DNA of 64,000 nucleotides from Nostoc sp. ATCC 43529 (GTDB lineage: Bacteria > Cyanobacteriota > Cyanobacteriia > Cyanobacteriales > Nostocaceae). The stretch is from contig LWTK01000084.1 of the NCBI GenBank assembly GCA_003326205.1, positions 248,001-312,000 of the forward strand. Direction: 5' to 3'. The position numbers were made by a program, and so were the translations under genes. A model generated the notes under the pieces. It was not told the origin of the DNA, searched no databases, and worked only from the letters and a program-made list of their open reading frames with translations. Below are positions 1 through 9,362 of this stretch, one piece after another (position 1 is the first letter of the stretch; every line of letters starts with the position of its first letter).

Positions 1-164
1 AAATTTGTAACGGTTAACGTAATTATCTCTTAGAAAGCAGAAATCTCATAAGTCTAACCTATAAATAAAGCACGCTGACTAATGACGGTTTATTTTTTCC
101 TGCATAAATAAATAATCTGAAAGTAAAAAACTAAAACCTACTGATAAAAAATAATCTCAAACTC

Positions 165-1568
165 TTATTTCTCCGTGTCCTCCGCGTCCTCTGCGGTTCG
201 ATTTTCCCCTACCTCTGCATAACTCCCCTGGACATTACTGGAAAATGGCACAATAACTGTAAAAGTAGTTCCTACATCGATCGCACTTTTAATACTAATC
301 TCTCCGCCGTGCAAATCTACAGCTTTTTTGACGATGGACAACCCTAATCCTAGCCCCGGAATATTGTCGGTATTACTGGCGCGATGGAAAGGTTCAAAAA
401 TGTGTTCAATATCAGCAGCGGGAATACCAATACCAAAATCTTGAATTTCAAATATAGCTCCATCGCTGGTAGTACTAACATAAAAATTAATTGTGCTGCC
501 AATGGGAGAGTACTTTAAAGAGTTGGAAAATAAATTATTTAATATTTGCCGTAGCAATTGAGCATCGAAGTTAGCTTGTGTGCTTTGGGATTCATAGCTA
601 AAAGCGATCGCATGTTGAGAACCATCACCCTGTTTTAATTGTTTTAACAAATACTGGCAAAATTCCGCTAAATTCAAAGGCCTTGGATTAAACCCTAACT
701 TACTCATTTCATCTTGACTCAGTACTAATACATCATCTAAAAGCTGAGTCATGTGCATTACAGATTTTTGAATGCGGCGTAGGTGAGTATTTTGTCGTTC
801 CTGGCTCCATTGATGGCGATAATATTCTAGTAATTCCGCAGAAGAATGGATAGCAGCCAAAGGCGTGCGAAATTCATGTGAAGTAGTAGTCAGCAAACGG
901 GATTTAAGTTCACTCAGTTGCCTTTCTTTGGCAAGTGCTTGTCGCATCGCTTCTTCTGCCCATTGCAGCTTTGCTTCGGTTCGTTTGCTTTCGCTAATGT
1001 CGCGCAATAGCCAGCGTAGACTGACTAAATCACCTTCTTGATTTCGCACAGCAGCCACCTTAACCGCAACAATAATCGGTGTTTTTTCATGTGGTCGCAG
1101 GTTTACTTCCCATTCTTGGGTTTTCCACTCTGGAATTTGGCGATCGCGCAGATGAGTCAGTTTCAGATGAAAAGCAATTAACTCTTTCTCAAGCGCAAAA
1201 TTCTCCAAAAATTTGCCAATTAATAAACTTTTGGAAATGTTGAACAAAGTACTAGCAGCAGAGTTGGCTTGCTGAATTATGCCTTGTGTATCAGTTACCA
1301 AATAAGCATCTGGTAATTCCTCAAAAAGTTCCTGATAGCGTTGATGTTCTACTACCAAATCTTGTTGAATATTGTGTAATTCTTTATTTTCTTGTTGTAG
1401 GTTTTCATTAGCTATTTGCAATTCTTCCAAAGCCAGGTAAACTTCCCCAAATACTGCGGCGACGAGTTCAATATCTGGCTGTACTTTTTGCTTGTCACTT
1501 TTGCTTTGCAAAATGGCGACGCGTTTACGTACATTTTGTATCTGTAGGGCTAAATCGTCCAAATTCAC
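165..1568 (-). CDS. PAS-domain sensor histidine kinase
   Basis: A cytosolic sensor kinase of 467 residues with no membrane segment. An N-terminal coiled coil (about 1-75) leads into a PAS domain (about 76-195), then a HisKA domain with phospho-acceptor His231 in SHEFRTPL, then a HATPase domain with the N box (NNLFSNSLKYSP) and glycine boxes DFGIGIP and GLGLGLSI. The start is GTG at 1568, supported by AGGAG seven bases upstream. The last dozen residues (NRTAEDAEDTEK) are encoded by a dispersed CTCCGTGTCC-type repeat, so the tail looks like a repeat-derived extension. No response regulator lies beside it, so the partner and signal are unknown. Confidence 0.93.
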   Translation of the reverse strand: MNLDDLALQIQNVRKRVAILQSKSDKQKVQPDIELVAAVFGEVYLALEELQIANENLQQENKELHNIQQDLVVEHQRYQELFEELPDAYLVTDTQGIIQQANSAASTLFNISKSLLIGKFLENFALEKELIAFHLKLTHLRDRQIPEWKTQEWEVNLRPHEKTPIIVAVKVAAVRNQEGDLVSLRWLLRDISESKRTEAKLQWAEEAMRQALAKERQLSELKSRLLTTTSHEFRTPLAAIHSSAELLEYYRHQWSQERQNTHLRRIQKSVMHMTQLLDDVLVLSQDEMSKLGFNPRPLNLAEFCQYLLKQLKQGDGSQHAIAFSYESQSTQANFDAQLLRQILNNLFSNSLKYSPIGSTINFYVSTTSDGAIFEIQDFGIGIPAADIEHIFEPFHRASNTDNIPGLGLGLSIVKKAVDLHGGEISIKSAIDVGTTFTVIVPFSSNVQGSYAEVGENRTAEDAEDTEK

Positions 1569-1823
1569 GTTTTTGCTCCTATTGGATATCTAAAGTTAAG
1601 TTTACTTTGAGATTCCTTTCTGGAACGATTTTAGCTTTTGAAATTTATATAATTATTAATGGTCATTTATCAGTTTTAATTATCAGTTAAAAACATCTTA
1701 ATTGATTACTTTTGACTGGTTAATCGAGGTAAGGAACTTGTAAATAAAAAATATCTCGTTGTGTTGAGGGCAAGGGGCAGCGGGAATGATTTATAACTAT
1801 AATTTCCTATAAATCTAAGATTT

Positions 1824-1928
1824 GTGAACGAGTCTTTGATACTCGTGAACGAGTCTTTGATACTCGTGAATGAGTCTTTGATACTCGCGGGCGAGTCTTT
1901 AATACTCCTGAATGAGCCTTTGAGTTAC
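1824..1928. repeat. 21-bp tandem repeat, five copies
   Basis: Five head-to-tail copies of a 21-bp unit starting GTGAACGAGTCTTTGATACT. The first three are nearly identical, the fourth and fifth are degenerate. Each unit holds the small inverted repeat GAGT-CTTTGAT-ACTC, so each copy could form a short hairpin. No gene covers it. Confidence 0.85.
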
Positions 1929-1931
1929 ACT

Positions 1932-2054
1932 CTAGTGGTCTGTCTCATTAATTTTGTAGAGAAAAAATGTTTGTAGTAAGGACTTTAGTCCTTGATTTTT
2001 AAGCACTAAAGTGCTTACTACGAACCTTTCAGAATTAATGCGATAGACCACTAG
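1932..2054. mobile_element. MITE-like palindromic element, copy A
   Basis: About 123 bp bounded by CTAG and by imperfect 25-bp terminal inverted repeats (CTAGTGGTCTGTCTCATTAA at the left, its near-complement at the right). Inside are further palindromes, AAGGACTTTAGTCCTT and AAGCACTAAAGTGCTT. There is no coding capacity. This looks like a non-autonomous element; no matching transposase is in the window. Confidence 0.65.
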
Positions 2055-2198
2055 TGGTTCATCGCATTAGTTCTGAGGGGTGAACTTCTTGTTGATTTTT
2101 CTTTATTTGCGCTCTTTGCGTCCTTTGCGGTAGCCTGCGGCAAGCCGCTCCGTGTCTACGTTTATTAAACCTGCAAAATTAATGCGATAGACCACTAG
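2051..2198. mobile_element. MITE-like palindromic element, copy B (abuts copy A)
   Basis: A second element of about 148 bp with the same end type, from CTAGTGGTTCATCGCATTAG to ATGCGATAGACCACTAG. It shares the CTAG at 2051-2054 with the element to its left. Its interior differs and includes the GCGGCAAGCCGCTCCGTGTC repeat that is also found within a coding region at 58788 and near 63881. Confidence 0.6.
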
Positions 2199-2217
2199 CG
2201 CCGCTGCTTCCCTGTGC

Positions 2218-5184
2218 CTATTTTTGTAATTGATTTCGTATATCTGCCCATTTAACTCCTGCTAGACTGGGCAAAACAACATGAGCAGCTCCAACTCGTT
2301 CAACTGGGCCAATACCTACCGCCCACATACCAGCAGCTAGAGCCGCCTCAACACCTGCTGCTGCATCTTCTACAACTACAGATTGCGCTGGTTCGATTCC
2401 TAGCTGCTTAGCTGCATAGAGAAATAAATCGGGTGCTGGCTTGGGTTGCTGTACGCTATAACCGTCAGCGATCGCATCTACTTTATCAGCAATACCCAAT
2501 CGCTCGATGACTGTGCGGGCATTTTTGCTGGCTGAGCCAATGCCTATTTTAATTCCAGCTTGCCGGAGTTCATCTAAAAGTGCGATCGCTCCTGGTAACA
2601 AATCCTCAGATGTCATATTTTTCAGCAATTGGACATAGTAGCGGTTTTTGCGCTCCATCATTTCCTGGATTTGTTCTTCCAAATACGGTCTATTCCCAAT
2701 AATCAGCATTAGCGAAGCACGACGGGATACGCCCCGCAGTGCTTCATTAGCTACTCGATTAAACGGTATACCCTCTTCATCCGCTAGCTTCTGCCAAGCT
2801 AGATAATGAAGTTCTGCTGTATCCGTCAGCACACCATCTAAATCGAAGATGACTCCTTGGATGTTGGGAGTTTGGAGTGAGGAGTTTGGAGTTTGGAGTG
2901 AGGAGTTTGGAGTTTGGAGTGAGGAGTTATTATTCTCCTCTGCTCCCCTGCTCCCCTGCTCCCCTGCCCCCTGCCCCATGCCCACTTCCTGATGCAAATC
3001 AAAGTCGTACCATAAGCCTTGCCAGTGCAATTTAAACTTCAGGCGTGTCCAGTTAGGGGGCAAATGAGGCTTGGCTAGGGGACGATTTTCGGCTAATTGG
3101 ATACCGCCAAAGCCAAAAATTACGGCTTGCCAAACGCCGCCAGCAGTGGCGCCATGAATTCCATCGGCGGTATTTCCTCGGTTATCTTCAAGATCTACCA
3201 TTGCTGCTTGCATAAATAGTTTGTAAGCTTCGTTGGATATATTCAAATCTGAGGCTAAGATGGCGTGAACTGCGGGGCCGAGGGAGGAACCATAGGTGAT
3301 GTCTGTGCGGGGTGCGTAGTAATCCCAGTTTGTTTGTAATGCTTTTTCGCTGTAGGGAAAATCCACCGATCCTCGCATTAAATAAAGCAGCATTAATACA
3401 TCTGGCTGTTTGAGTACTTGATATTTGTTAGTTTTATCAATACCCAAGATGGCTTGCATGGAGCGATCGCGCCCTTGATAATCTGCTAAGTTAATATCTT
3501 CTAATTGAAAAAATCCCTCGAACTGCTCGATTAATTCTGTTGATGGGTCGTAAAACAACAACATTTTGGCGATGATGTCTTGCCAGTGGTTTTGTCGTTC
3601 TAAAGTAAGTTGCAGTTTCTCTTCTAATTCTCTGGCTCGTTCTGGGTATTTGTGAGCCAGCCAATCATAAACTGCGATCGCTTTTTCTAAATGCCATTGC
3701 ACCATCCGGTTTGTAAAAATATTGTTGTGAACGAATTCATGGTATTCATCCGTTCCGATTACTCCTCGAATTTCATACTTTTGGCGTTCGGGATTGAATT
3801 CTACCCGGCTATCCCAAAAGATGGCGGCATCTAAGATAATCTCTGCACCATATTTTTGCATCCACTCATCATTGTTGGTGGCTTCCCAGTAATTCCAAAC
3901 GGCGTAGGGGATATCTGCGTTGATATGAATTTCGCGATCGCGGCACCAAATTCGCACATCTTCGCCATAAAAATCAGTCGGAAGCGACCAACGTGGTGTT
4001 ACTTCATCTCCGGTAGCAGCACTTTCCCAAGAAAACATCGCTCCTTTATAGCCGTAATGGGTCGCTTTGCGTCTAGCTCCTGGTAAAGTGTGCCAGCGAT
4101 AACTCAGTAAATTACGGGCGATCGTAGGTTGGGTAAACAGAAAAAATGGCAACATAAAAATTTCTGTATCCCAAAAAATATGACCGCGGTAACCAAATCC
4201 TGAAAGAGTTTTAGCAGGAATGCTTACTTTGTCATCATGCTGTGGGCTAGCGATCAGCAGCCCAAACAAATTGTAGCGAACAGCAAAAGCCGCTATCCTA
4301 TCTCCCTCAATCACGATATCGCTTTGTTGCCAAACCTCATCCCATGCCTGTTCGCTGGTTTTTAGGAGTTTTCCATAGTCTGGTAAGTACGCGAGTTTTT
4401 CTTTAGCTGCTGCAACTGGTGTTTCCACCTCCCGCGAAGTAAAAACTGTCACGAGTTTTTCCACCGTTACAGTTTGTTGCGCTTTAGCTAAGAAAGTCGT
4501 GCTAAGGGTGGGATAACCAGGCGCAGTACTGACTTGGAACGATGTTTCTGCCCCTGATATCGTCATTTTAGCTGCGATACCCAGTTCAATTTGGGAATTG
4601 CGGGTGCGACGTTGCAACCAAATTCCTTCGTCAGTCTTTCCTTGATCTAGTCCTTCCCAGTGATTAAAACCCTGATTTTCTGTATACCCATTTATGCTTC
4701 CCTGAACTTCGATAACCCCATCGAAATCTACTGGTGTTAGCTGACACCGTTGCGCTAACACATGCTGGTCTGCAAAACTGACGAAGCGTTCAAAGTACAA
4801 GTCTATAGTTTTGCCACTGGGAGAACGCCAACGCAAAGAACGCGACAGAAGTCCTTGACGCAGGTTAAGCTTTCGCTCATACTGCAATATCTCACCTTGG
4901 TCGAGACGCAAGCGTTCGCCATTCACAATCGCTACCAAGGGTAACCAATCAGGGCAATTAACTAGCTCAGTGTACACCACCGGCACATCGTCATAGACAC
5001 CGTGGATAAAAGTAGCCGACAATGCATGAGGATAACCTTCCTCAAAACTGCCCCTTGTTCCCAGGTATCCATTGCCGATTGTAAAGACAGTTTCTTTGGA
5101 GTGCAATTGGTCAGGGTCAAACTGGGTTTCGGTTAATATCCAGTCTGTATAGATAAAATTGCGAGAATGACCTTTTGTTTCCAT
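2218..5184 (-). CDS. GH65 disaccharide phosphorylase fused to beta-phosphoglucomutase
   Basis: A bifunctional protein of 988 residues. The first about 730 residues are a glycoside hydrolase family 65 phosphorylase (maltose/trehalose/kojibiose type); the likely catalytic acid is the Glu in GTDEYHE. After a low-complexity linker (about 733-775) comes a HAD-family beta-phosphoglucomutase with nucleophile Asp781 and Asp783 in FDLDGVLTD. Known chemistry of the families: phosphorolysis of an alpha-glucosyl disaccharide gives beta-glucose-1-phosphate, which the mutase turns into glucose-6-phosphate. The disaccharide cannot be told from sequence. The start is set at the ATG at 5184 (METKGHSRNF); an upstream in-frame stretch is only spacer repeat. 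The linker holds three SSLQTPN units that look like repeat DNA taken into the gene. Confidence 0.92.
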   Translation of the reverse strand: METKGHSRNFIYTDWILTETQFDPDQLHSKETVFTIGNGYLGTRGSFEEGYPHALSATFIHGVYDDVPVVYTELVNCPDWLPLVAIVNGERLRLDQGEILQYERKLNLRQGLLSRSLRWRSPSGKTIDLYFERFVSFADQHVLAQRCQLTPVDFDGVIEVQGSINGYTENQGFNHWEGLDQGKTDEGIWLQRRTRNSQIELGIAAKMTISGAETSFQVSTAPGYPTLSTTFLAKAQQTVTVEKLVTVFTSREVETPVAAAKEKLAYLPDYGKLLKTSEQAWDEVWQQSDIVIEGDRIAAFAVRYNLFGLLIASPQHDDKVSIPAKTLSGFGYRGHIFWDTEIFMLPFFLFTQPTIARNLLSYRWHTLPGARRKATHYGYKGAMFSWESAATGDEVTPRWSLPTDFYGEDVRIWCRDREIHINADIPYAVWNYWEATNNDEWMQKYGAEIILDAAIFWDSRVEFNPERQKYEIRGVIGTDEYHEFVHNNIFTNRMVQWHLEKAIAVYDWLAHKYPERARELEEKLQLTLERQNHWQDIIAKMLLFYDPSTELIEQFEGFFQLEDINLADYQGRDRSMQAILGIDKTNKYQVLKQPDVLMLLYLMRGSVDFPYSEKALQTNWDYYAPRTDITYGSSLGPAVHAILASDLNISNEAYKLFMQAAMVDLEDNRGNTADGIHGATAGGVWQAVIFGFGGIQLAENRPLAKPHLPPNWTRLKFKLHWQGLWYDFDLHQEVGMGQGAGEQGSRGAEENNNSSLQTPNSSLQTPNSSLQTPNIQGVIFDLDGVLTDTAELHYLAWQKLADEEGIPFNRVANEALRGVSRRASLMLIIGNRPYLEEQIQEMMERKNRYYVQLLKNMTSEDLLPGAIALLDELRQAGIKIGIGSASKNARTVIERLGIADKVDAIADGYSVQQPKPAPDLFLYAAKQLGIEPAQSVVVEDAAAGVEAALAAGMWAVGIGPVERVGAAHVVLPSLAGVKWADIRNQLQK

Positions 5185-5317
5185 GTTGACTGGTGATTGG
5201 TGACTGGGGGCTGGGGATATGGGGAGATGGGGAGGCAAAGGGGCAAAAGGGCAAAGGGGCAAAGGGAAGAATAATAACTCTTAACTCTTAACTCAGCACT
5301 CCTCACTCCCCACCCCC

Positions 5318-7729
5318 TTATCCACCCATGTGTTTTTCTAAAATCTTCTCGGCTCTAGGTTTATAGATCAGGTGAAATAAAGTTTCCATGTAACGATCTC
5401 TGGCTTCATTATTTTCTGGAGCCACAAAGTTCCAAAAACTAAATATTTTCGTCAGTAGTAATAATTGATTAGTATGTGAATGCCAAGTGTATCTATTATG
5501 AATTCGTTGGGTCATCCATTCTGAAACTTCCTGCCAGTGTTGAGGATAAATATCGCATTTTTCCAGGAAGCTTAAAATTTTATTTGCTGTTCCTTCTAAA
5601 TCTGTAGGATTAATATTAAATCCGTCTTCTTGATTTTCAATAATTTCTAAAGATCCACCAAATTGAGTTGCAAAAGTGGGTAAGCCAGAAATCATGGCTT
5701 CTAAAATACACCGGCCAAAGGATTCAAAGCGGGCAAATTGTACATAAATTCCCTGACAATCTGCTATTACTCGATAGGCTTCACCAAGGTCGCGGCTAGG
5801 AAGACGCATGGCCAACCACCGAATCTTGCCGTGGAGATGGTATTGATTAATAATATCGTAGAGTTTTTGAATTTCTATTGCCTCTTCTGGATTTGTGGCT
5901 TCATGTGGATACAGTTTACTAGCTAACAAAATCAGGTTACAATGTTCCTGCAATGCCTGACTTTTACCGAAGCATTCAACTAAACCAGTGAGATTTTTAA
6001 TGGGAGTGAAAGTTGCAAGAGCGAAAATTGGTCGCTTATGAAGATTATCTAAATGACCAAATATTTGGGGGTCTTCGCTACTAAAAATTAGTTCGTGGAC
6101 TTGCTGAGAAACTTGAGCGTCTCGGTCTGATTTTTGGCTGTATGGGAAGAAGATGTTTTCATTTACTCCCGGCGGTACAAAGTTGAACTTAGGGCTAAAT
6201 AAATCAATGCCATCAACTACATGGTAAAGTTGTGGCATAGTAAACCATTTATATGACTCATACTGACCTATGGTGTCGGGTGTGCCGACAATTTCTTGAT
6301 AGGACGATGTGATGATGAAGTCAGCTGCATTCATGCTGATTAAATCGGCGGTAAATTGTGCCGAGAAGTGGTATTGTTCTTCAAAGTCTTGCCAATATAA
6401 ATTGCTAAATAGATATTTAGGTTTTTCTAGGGAATGAGCAATGTTACACTGGGTAACTTTAAGACTATGGGATAAGAGAAAAGCCACTAAGTTACCGTCA
6501 CTGTAGTTACCAATAATCAGATTAGGCTTACCTTGGAATTGGGTAAGCAATTCTTTTTGAGCGTCGGTAGCAAATGTTTCTAGATACGGCCAAATCTCAA
6601 ATTTAGAAATCCAATTATTGGTAACTTCTGGATTAAATTCAGCAAAAGGAACCCGCAATATCCAAGCATTTTGTGTACCTTCAACTTTTTCTAGGCGCAG
6701 GTTACAACACGTTCCTTCACAGTTAGGAATTAGCCTAGTGAGAATAATTATATGGGGTTTAATTCCTAAAAAATCGAGGCCAGCAAGTTTGATTTCTTCG
6801 CAAAGTTTGTTTTCTAAACTGCGGGCTTGTTCGAGGACATAAATAACTTGACCGAATGTTTCATCTCTTCCCAAGACATCTTCTTGTCCAACCCAGCCGT
6901 GTATAGAAATGAGGACTACCCGAAATACAGCGGGGACACGGGCGACAAATGTTTCTAAAATGCCTGGTTCTGGAGAGTAAATCAGTCGGTCGAAAAGTTC
7001 TAAGGTTTCGCAAACTCGCGCCACAGTATTACCCCAACCTGGTTCAAAGCCGAGTTCTTGGAGGTGAGACCGAAATTTTTCGTAGGGTTCCTCAGGAGGT
7101 TGCTGACTGAGGAATTTGATGGCTAGTTTAATTTGTTTAGCTAGCTGTATACCTGAGGGAATGCGATCGCCAATTAGTAGCGGGATTCCTTCGTAACTGA
7201 TTTTGTCTAAAGCTAAATACAAAAGTTCTAGCCAATGTTGGGGGTCACTCAACAATTGGCTAGACAGGTAACGGTTGAGAAAGGCTAAACCTTGACCGAT
7301 ATTTCTGGGGTCATCAATTCTGGGAGAACCTTCATAAAAAGGATGGAGGTCGATTTCTAGGATACGATCTTGGTAGCGGTTCACTAAGCGATCGCTTGCA
7401 TTTAGTAACGCTTGGGGCGTCATCTGCTCAAAGCTATTAAAGTCTGCTGTTAATAGCCAAACTTCCTGGTTAGCAATCCTGGGTCGAACAACAAACCAAA
7501 TACACTCGTTCTCCAGAATTATTTCATGGGTATAGTGTATGACTTTACCCACAGAAGAAGAGTGATAAAAGTAAGCTTGCTTCTGGGATTGCTGACAATA
7601 GTCTGCAAAAATTTGCAAAATCTCATTTCTCAGGAAGTAACGCTTACCGGAGGTATTAAATACATCTATCAACTGACGGAGAACAGTTTTTTCATCACTG
7701 TTCAATACAGCTTGAAATAATTCATACAT
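5318..7729 (-). CDS. sucrose synthase family protein, SusB-like, with altered active-site motifs
   Basis: At 803 residues this is full length for sucrose synthase, the enzyme that reversibly splits sucrose with UDP or ADP into fructose and NDP-glucose. The N-terminal regulatory region, GT-B fold and C-terminal GT4 domain are all present (ITSSYQEIVG, NFVPPGVN, and an E-x7-E motif in ESFGRCILEAM). Two nucleotide-binding motifs differ from the family: the usual GGQ is FGQ (Phe292), and the Arg of the ARLDRxKN motif is Thr573 (ATFTPIKN), while Lys578 is kept. Activity may therefore be reduced or changed. It lies 133 bp upstream of the GH65 fusion on the same strand, hinting at a shared disaccharide pathway. 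Confidence 0.88.
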   Translation of the reverse strand: MYELFQAVLNSDEKTVLRQLIDVFNTSGKRYFLRNEILQIFADYCQQSQKQAYFYHSSSVGKVIHYTHEIILENECIWFVVRPRIANQEVWLLTADFNSFEQMTPQALLNASDRLVNRYQDRILEIDLHPFYEGSPRIDDPRNIGQGLAFLNRYLSSQLLSDPQHWLELLYLALDKISYEGIPLLIGDRIPSGIQLAKQIKLAIKFLSQQPPEEPYEKFRSHLQELGFEPGWGNTVARVCETLELFDRLIYSPEPGILETFVARVPAVFRVVLISIHGWVGQEDVLGRDETFGQVIYVLEQARSLENKLCEEIKLAGLDFLGIKPHIIILTRLIPNCEGTCCNLRLEKVEGTQNAWILRVPFAEFNPEVTNNWISKFEIWPYLETFATDAQKELLTQFQGKPNLIIGNYSDGNLVAFLLSHSLKVTQCNIAHSLEKPKYLFSNLYWQDFEEQYHFSAQFTADLISMNAADFIITSSYQEIVGTPDTIGQYESYKWFTMPQLYHVVDGIDLFSPKFNFVPPGVNENIFFPYSQKSDRDAQVSQQVHELIFSSEDPQIFGHLDNLHKRPIFALATFTPIKNLTGLVECFGKSQALQEHCNLILLASKLYPHEATNPEEAIEIQKLYDIINQYHLHGKIRWLAMRLPSRDLGEAYRVIADCQGIYVQFARFESFGRCILEAMISGLPTFATQFGGSLEIIENQEDGFNINPTDLEGTANKILSFLEKCDIYPQHWQEVSEWMTQRIHNRYTWHSHTNQLLLLTKIFSFWNFVAPENNEARDRYMETLFHLIYKPRAEKILEKHMGG

Positions 7730-8329
7730 GAGAAGTTCCAGAGTTTAACTAATTCAGAACCCGATTCCTTTCTCCTCAACAACTGTAATTTTTTTTAATG
7801 ATTGTTCTGTGAGACACATTCTTACTCAGATGATAAATAAATGTGACTGCTGCTGCTTCTAGCTGTGGTATGAAATGATAGAGAGAGATTCAAAATTATA
7901 AAATCAAAAAATACAAGTATTTTTGCTAAAAAAACTGCCAAGTTGGCTAAATAAGACGCAAATACATATTATTCTATATGTGTATAAGTTCTCAGTCAGG
8001 CATAACTATAGCAATCCTCAATGACTTGTAACTAAATCAAATTTATTGCCTATTGCCTTCCTCCATGAGGAAGTTCACAAATCAAATAGGAACGCTAGAA
8101 GGAGTATAGAATTTTCGTTAGTAATTGAGAACTGGTTTGAGACTCTGCGGGTTGAAGTCCGGCACATTCTTGGTTCAACAAGTTCACTTAACCAAGATGA
8201 CCTGGCGGTATCTAAAATCAAAAGCAAAAATTTATTTTTCTTGATGAGTGAAACCGCTTGAGCCAGACCAAATTGTTGAGTAATCACTATCGAACAAGAC
8301 TGTTTCGGTAAGTTACATCAGGGTTAACC
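7730..8329. other. 600-bp divergent spacer, no gene seen
   Basis: AT-rich DNA between the sucrose synthase gene and the HetP-like gene, presumably holding both promoters. Overlapping short open frames near 8046-8287 on both strands have no ribosome site or recognisable protein features. Confidence 0.5.
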
Positions 8330-8593
8330 ATGAACTACCAAATTTCTTCCTCTCAAAAAAATTTTCAAAAAGCCATGAGTCCAGAACAATTGGAGCAAGT
8401 GATCGCAGCAATTACAGATGGGCGATATTCCTGGGCTTGTGTGCTGATTCTGCGTTTCATTGGTTACAATCCACTCCATTTTATTCCCCAAAGAACTTAC
8501 AGCCGTTTAATCAAAGAAAATTACAGCCGTTTAATCGAAGAAAATACCTACGTTCAGAATTCGCCTGTATCTACCACTAGGCTAAATTCCTAA
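8330..8593 (+). CDS. HetP-family small protein
   Basis: An 87-residue protein whose core (about 16-65: SPEQLEQVIAAI, YSWACVLILRF, GYNPLHFIPQRTYSRLIKEN) resembles the conserved N-terminal domain of HetP and its paralogues, which influence the timing of commitment to heterocyst formation in Anabaena. HetP itself is longer; this one is of the short type, with only about 20 residues after the core. The core ends with a small duplication (YSRLIKEN, YSRLIEEN). It stands alone on the plus strand. Family membership is from memory of the HetP sequence; a regulatory role is inference. Confidence 0.72.
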   Translation: MNYQISSSQKNFQKAMSPEQLEQVIAAITDGRYSWACVLILRFIGYNPLHFIPQRTYSRLIKENYSRLIEENTYVQNSPVSTTRLNS

Positions 8594-8703
8594 TTATTAA
8601 TTAATTTGGGCAATAATTAAAAACATCTCAAACAGTTTACCAATTCATGTTGCAACCTAAGCAAAATGAATCCGATCGCCCCTAAGATATACCAATTTTC
8701 TAG

Positions 8704-9087
8704 CTAAATTAAGCCTAAATTAATAACTTTTTGCAATGCTTTATCAAAGTTGATGCCTTGTTTTAAGGCAATATATAGCAATACTATAGTGGCTGAACGA
8801 ATTGAATTATCACAATGGATGAGGGCTGGTTTTGGTAATTCAGCAATTATCTGAAATATCTCCAGCGTAGCCCGATCGTTAATATCTTGAGCTTTGAACG
8901 GGAGGTTTAGATAGTACAATCCCAAAAGCTCAGTTTTGTTCTGTTCATCAGCCAGCAAACCTGTTTCATCAGGTAAACGCAAATTCAGTACGGATTTATA
9001 ACCTTCATCAGCTATTTGTTTTAGCTGAACTAATGTAATTTGTCCAGCGATCGCTAACTCATCATTAATCTTCCTAACAATATTCAT
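8704..9087 (-). CDS. DUF442 / beta-lactamase-hydrolase-like phosphatase domain protein
   Basis: A 127-residue single-domain protein of the dual-specificity-phosphatase-like DUF442 family. It opens with KINDELAIAGQITLVQLKQI, has the family block YKSVLNLRLPDE, and carries the catalytic loop HCDNSIRS, a C-x4-R signature in which the usual glycine is replaced by serine. Such domains occur alone or fused to metallo-beta-lactamases linked with sulfide metabolism in other bacteria; no such partner is next to this gene. The substrate is unknown and the loop change may affect activity. Confidence 0.75.
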   Translation of the reverse strand: MNIVRKINDELAIAGQITLVQLKQIADEGYKSVLNLRLPDETGLLADEQNKTELLGLYYLNLPFKAQDINDRATLEIFQIIAELPKPALIHCDNSIRSATIVLLYIALKQGINFDKALQKVINLGLI

Positions 9088-9171
9088 CGGGAGTATCCCA
9101 ATTTTGGCAATATATTACCCACAGCCACAGTTTAAAAAAACAATTTGAGGAAGTTGTGAGTAAATTGGGAA

Positions 9172-9195
9172 TTGGGCATTGGGCATTGGGCATTA
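9172..9195. repeat. heptamer repeat (GGGCATT)n
   Basis: Three consecutive GGGCATT units, the short tandemly repeated heptamer type found in heterocystous cyanobacteria. Confidence 0.7.
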
Positions 9196-9282
9196 GTTAT
9201 TTATTCTTTCTTCTTCTGCTTCCCCTGCGGGTGAACGAAATTTTGTGTGGGATTTCTAGCTAAGTATCCAAAAAATTACCCT

Positions 9283-9333
9283 CCACACTCCCCACACTCC
9301 CCACACTCCCCACACTCCCCACACTCCCCACAC
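9283..9333. repeat. 9-bp tandem repeat (CCACACTCC)n
   Basis: Five complete copies and one partial copy of CCACACTCC, immediately downstream of the kinase gene that ends at 9363. A related stretch in the opposite orientation lies near 60115. Confidence 0.85.
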
Positions 9334-9362
9334 ATTTTTTCGCTCACCCTTCCCCTGCGCCC

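Noticed and set aside
180-210. CTGCGGTTCGATTTTCC looked like a tRNA T-loop
   Set aside because: No cloverleaf can be drawn and it lies within the kinase gene's repeat-derived tail.
8046-8287. Overlapping open frames of about 70 codons on both strands
   Set aside because: No ribosome site, no family features, and mutually overlapping; treated as spacer.
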